From Cardiocondyla obscurior (taxonomy: Eukaryota > Arthropoda > Insecta > Hymenoptera > Formicidae), in contig NC_091864.1 in NCBI RefSeq assembly GCF_019399895.1, positions 10,766,001 to 10,830,000 on the forward strand: DNA of 64,000 nt. The letters are read 5' to 3'. The notes below the pieces were generated by a model. That model was not told the origin of the DNA and searched no databases. It was given only the letters and a program-made list of their open reading frames with translations. Shown piece after piece: positions 63,421 through 64,000 of this stretch. The position numbers were made by a program, and so were the translations under genes. The stretch's first letter is position 1. Every line of letters begins with the position of its first letter.

Positions 63421-64000
63421 CTTGGCTTTTTTTTATATTTCAGAATTTTAGTACGACGATTTTTGCAGATATATTATACTCTTTATATAATACATTTTTC
63501 AACAAAATGGATATCATGATTATAGCATACTCTTAATACATTTTAAAATTATCTAGACGTACGCAAATGATTTTGAAAAATTTTATTTGTACAGTATATT
63601 GTTTTATTATAGGGCTAACACAACATGTATTATTTAATTAGGTTTATAGTGCTTAAGACTTCTTGTTCAAAGTATACATTTAAAAATATTAAATTTATAA
63701 GAGATCGTTTTTCACACTTCACAGATTTTACGACTCATGAATATTAAATAAAGCAGTCTTTCCTAGATATAACAAATTAAGAAACACTTTTCTTTGTAAT
63801 TAACACTCAACTCAATTATACACGAACAAAAATTTAACTTTACTTGTTTGAATATTCAGAAGATAATGAAATCTGGAATAAAAAATTAAATACTTATTGC
63901 ATTATTAAAATAAAGAAGAGATAAAAAGTGCGCATGCATTCGCTAATACAGCGCTTTCTTCATATTTAATCAGAATGCTATATAACGTAATATTTTTACG
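63421..64000 (+). other. FBXO28 3' UTR and downstream AT-rich sequence
   Basis: AT-rich sequence with no open frame of note after the FBXO28 stop codon, up to the end of the window. Confidence 0.7.
63747..63752 (+). terminator. Candidate poly(A) signal for FBXO28
   Basis: AATAAA, 327 bases after the stop codon in AT-rich DNA, at a typical distance for a short 3' UTR. Confidence 0.5.

Noticed and set aside
1..64000. CRISPR arrays, rRNA, tRNA genes, transposases
   Set aside because: No regularly spaced repeats, no recognisable tRNA arms, no rRNA blocks and no transposase or integrase motifs were seen when reading both strands. A covariance-model search would be needed to exclude small RNAs.

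Overview
The window is a piece of an insect nuclear genome. Intron-rich genes code for conserved animal proteins. Most introns are about 70-360 nt, with a few very long ones. Non-coding DNA is a mix of CpG-rich stretches and AT-rich stretches with many homopolymer tracts. The proteins and the high CpG content suggest a hymenopteran, most likely an ant. That is inference, since no species marker is present. I see no bacterial, viral, transposase, CRISPR, rRNA or tRNA feature.

Seven conserved genes are supported, with 40 coding exons. I traced the splice sites and phases by eye, and all 33 coding junctions are GT-AG and keep frame. From left to right: (1) a SIPA1-like RapGAP/PDZ protein (2831-21121, +), with a lone 56-codon first exon and a 10.8 kb first intron; (2) menin (27445-29707, -); (3) the APC/C RING subunit APC11 (31103-32067, +); (4) a FAM89/LRAP25-type protein with a long proline-rich N-terminus (38607-42806, +); (5) a TRIM-NHL protein with one B-box, a coiled coil and an NHL propeller, of the TRIM71/wech/mei-P26 kind (core 48072-51204, -, with possible extra 5' exons as far as 54691); (6) replicative helicase subunit MCM4 (58121-61568, -); (7) F-box protein FBXO28 (62005-63420, +).

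The genes form two divergent pairs (menin/APC11 with 1.4 kb between them, and MCM4/FBXO28 with about 0.4 kb) and two convergent pairs (SIPA1L/menin and FAM89-like/TRIM-NHL). The convergent gaps are AT-rich and look like long 3' UTRs. The compact MCM4/FBXO28 promoter carries an inverted pair of E2F-type sites, as expected for an S-phase gene. APC11, MCM4 and FBXO28 all act in cell-cycle control. The others act in chromatin (menin), RNA and ubiquitin regulation (TRIM-NHL), and Rap or cytoskeletal signalling (SIPA1L and FAM89-like).

The best leads are: six tandem CDK consensus sites in the MCM4 tail, made by a 12-bp repeat; a 10-nt let-7 match downstream of the TRIM-NHL gene, a known regulatory link for lin-41; coding-like sequence at 54.5-54.8 kb that is in phase with the TRIM-NHL gene but seems to change frame by one base; the E2F inverted pair; and a decayed minisatellite of about 23 bp at 34.9-35.25 kb.
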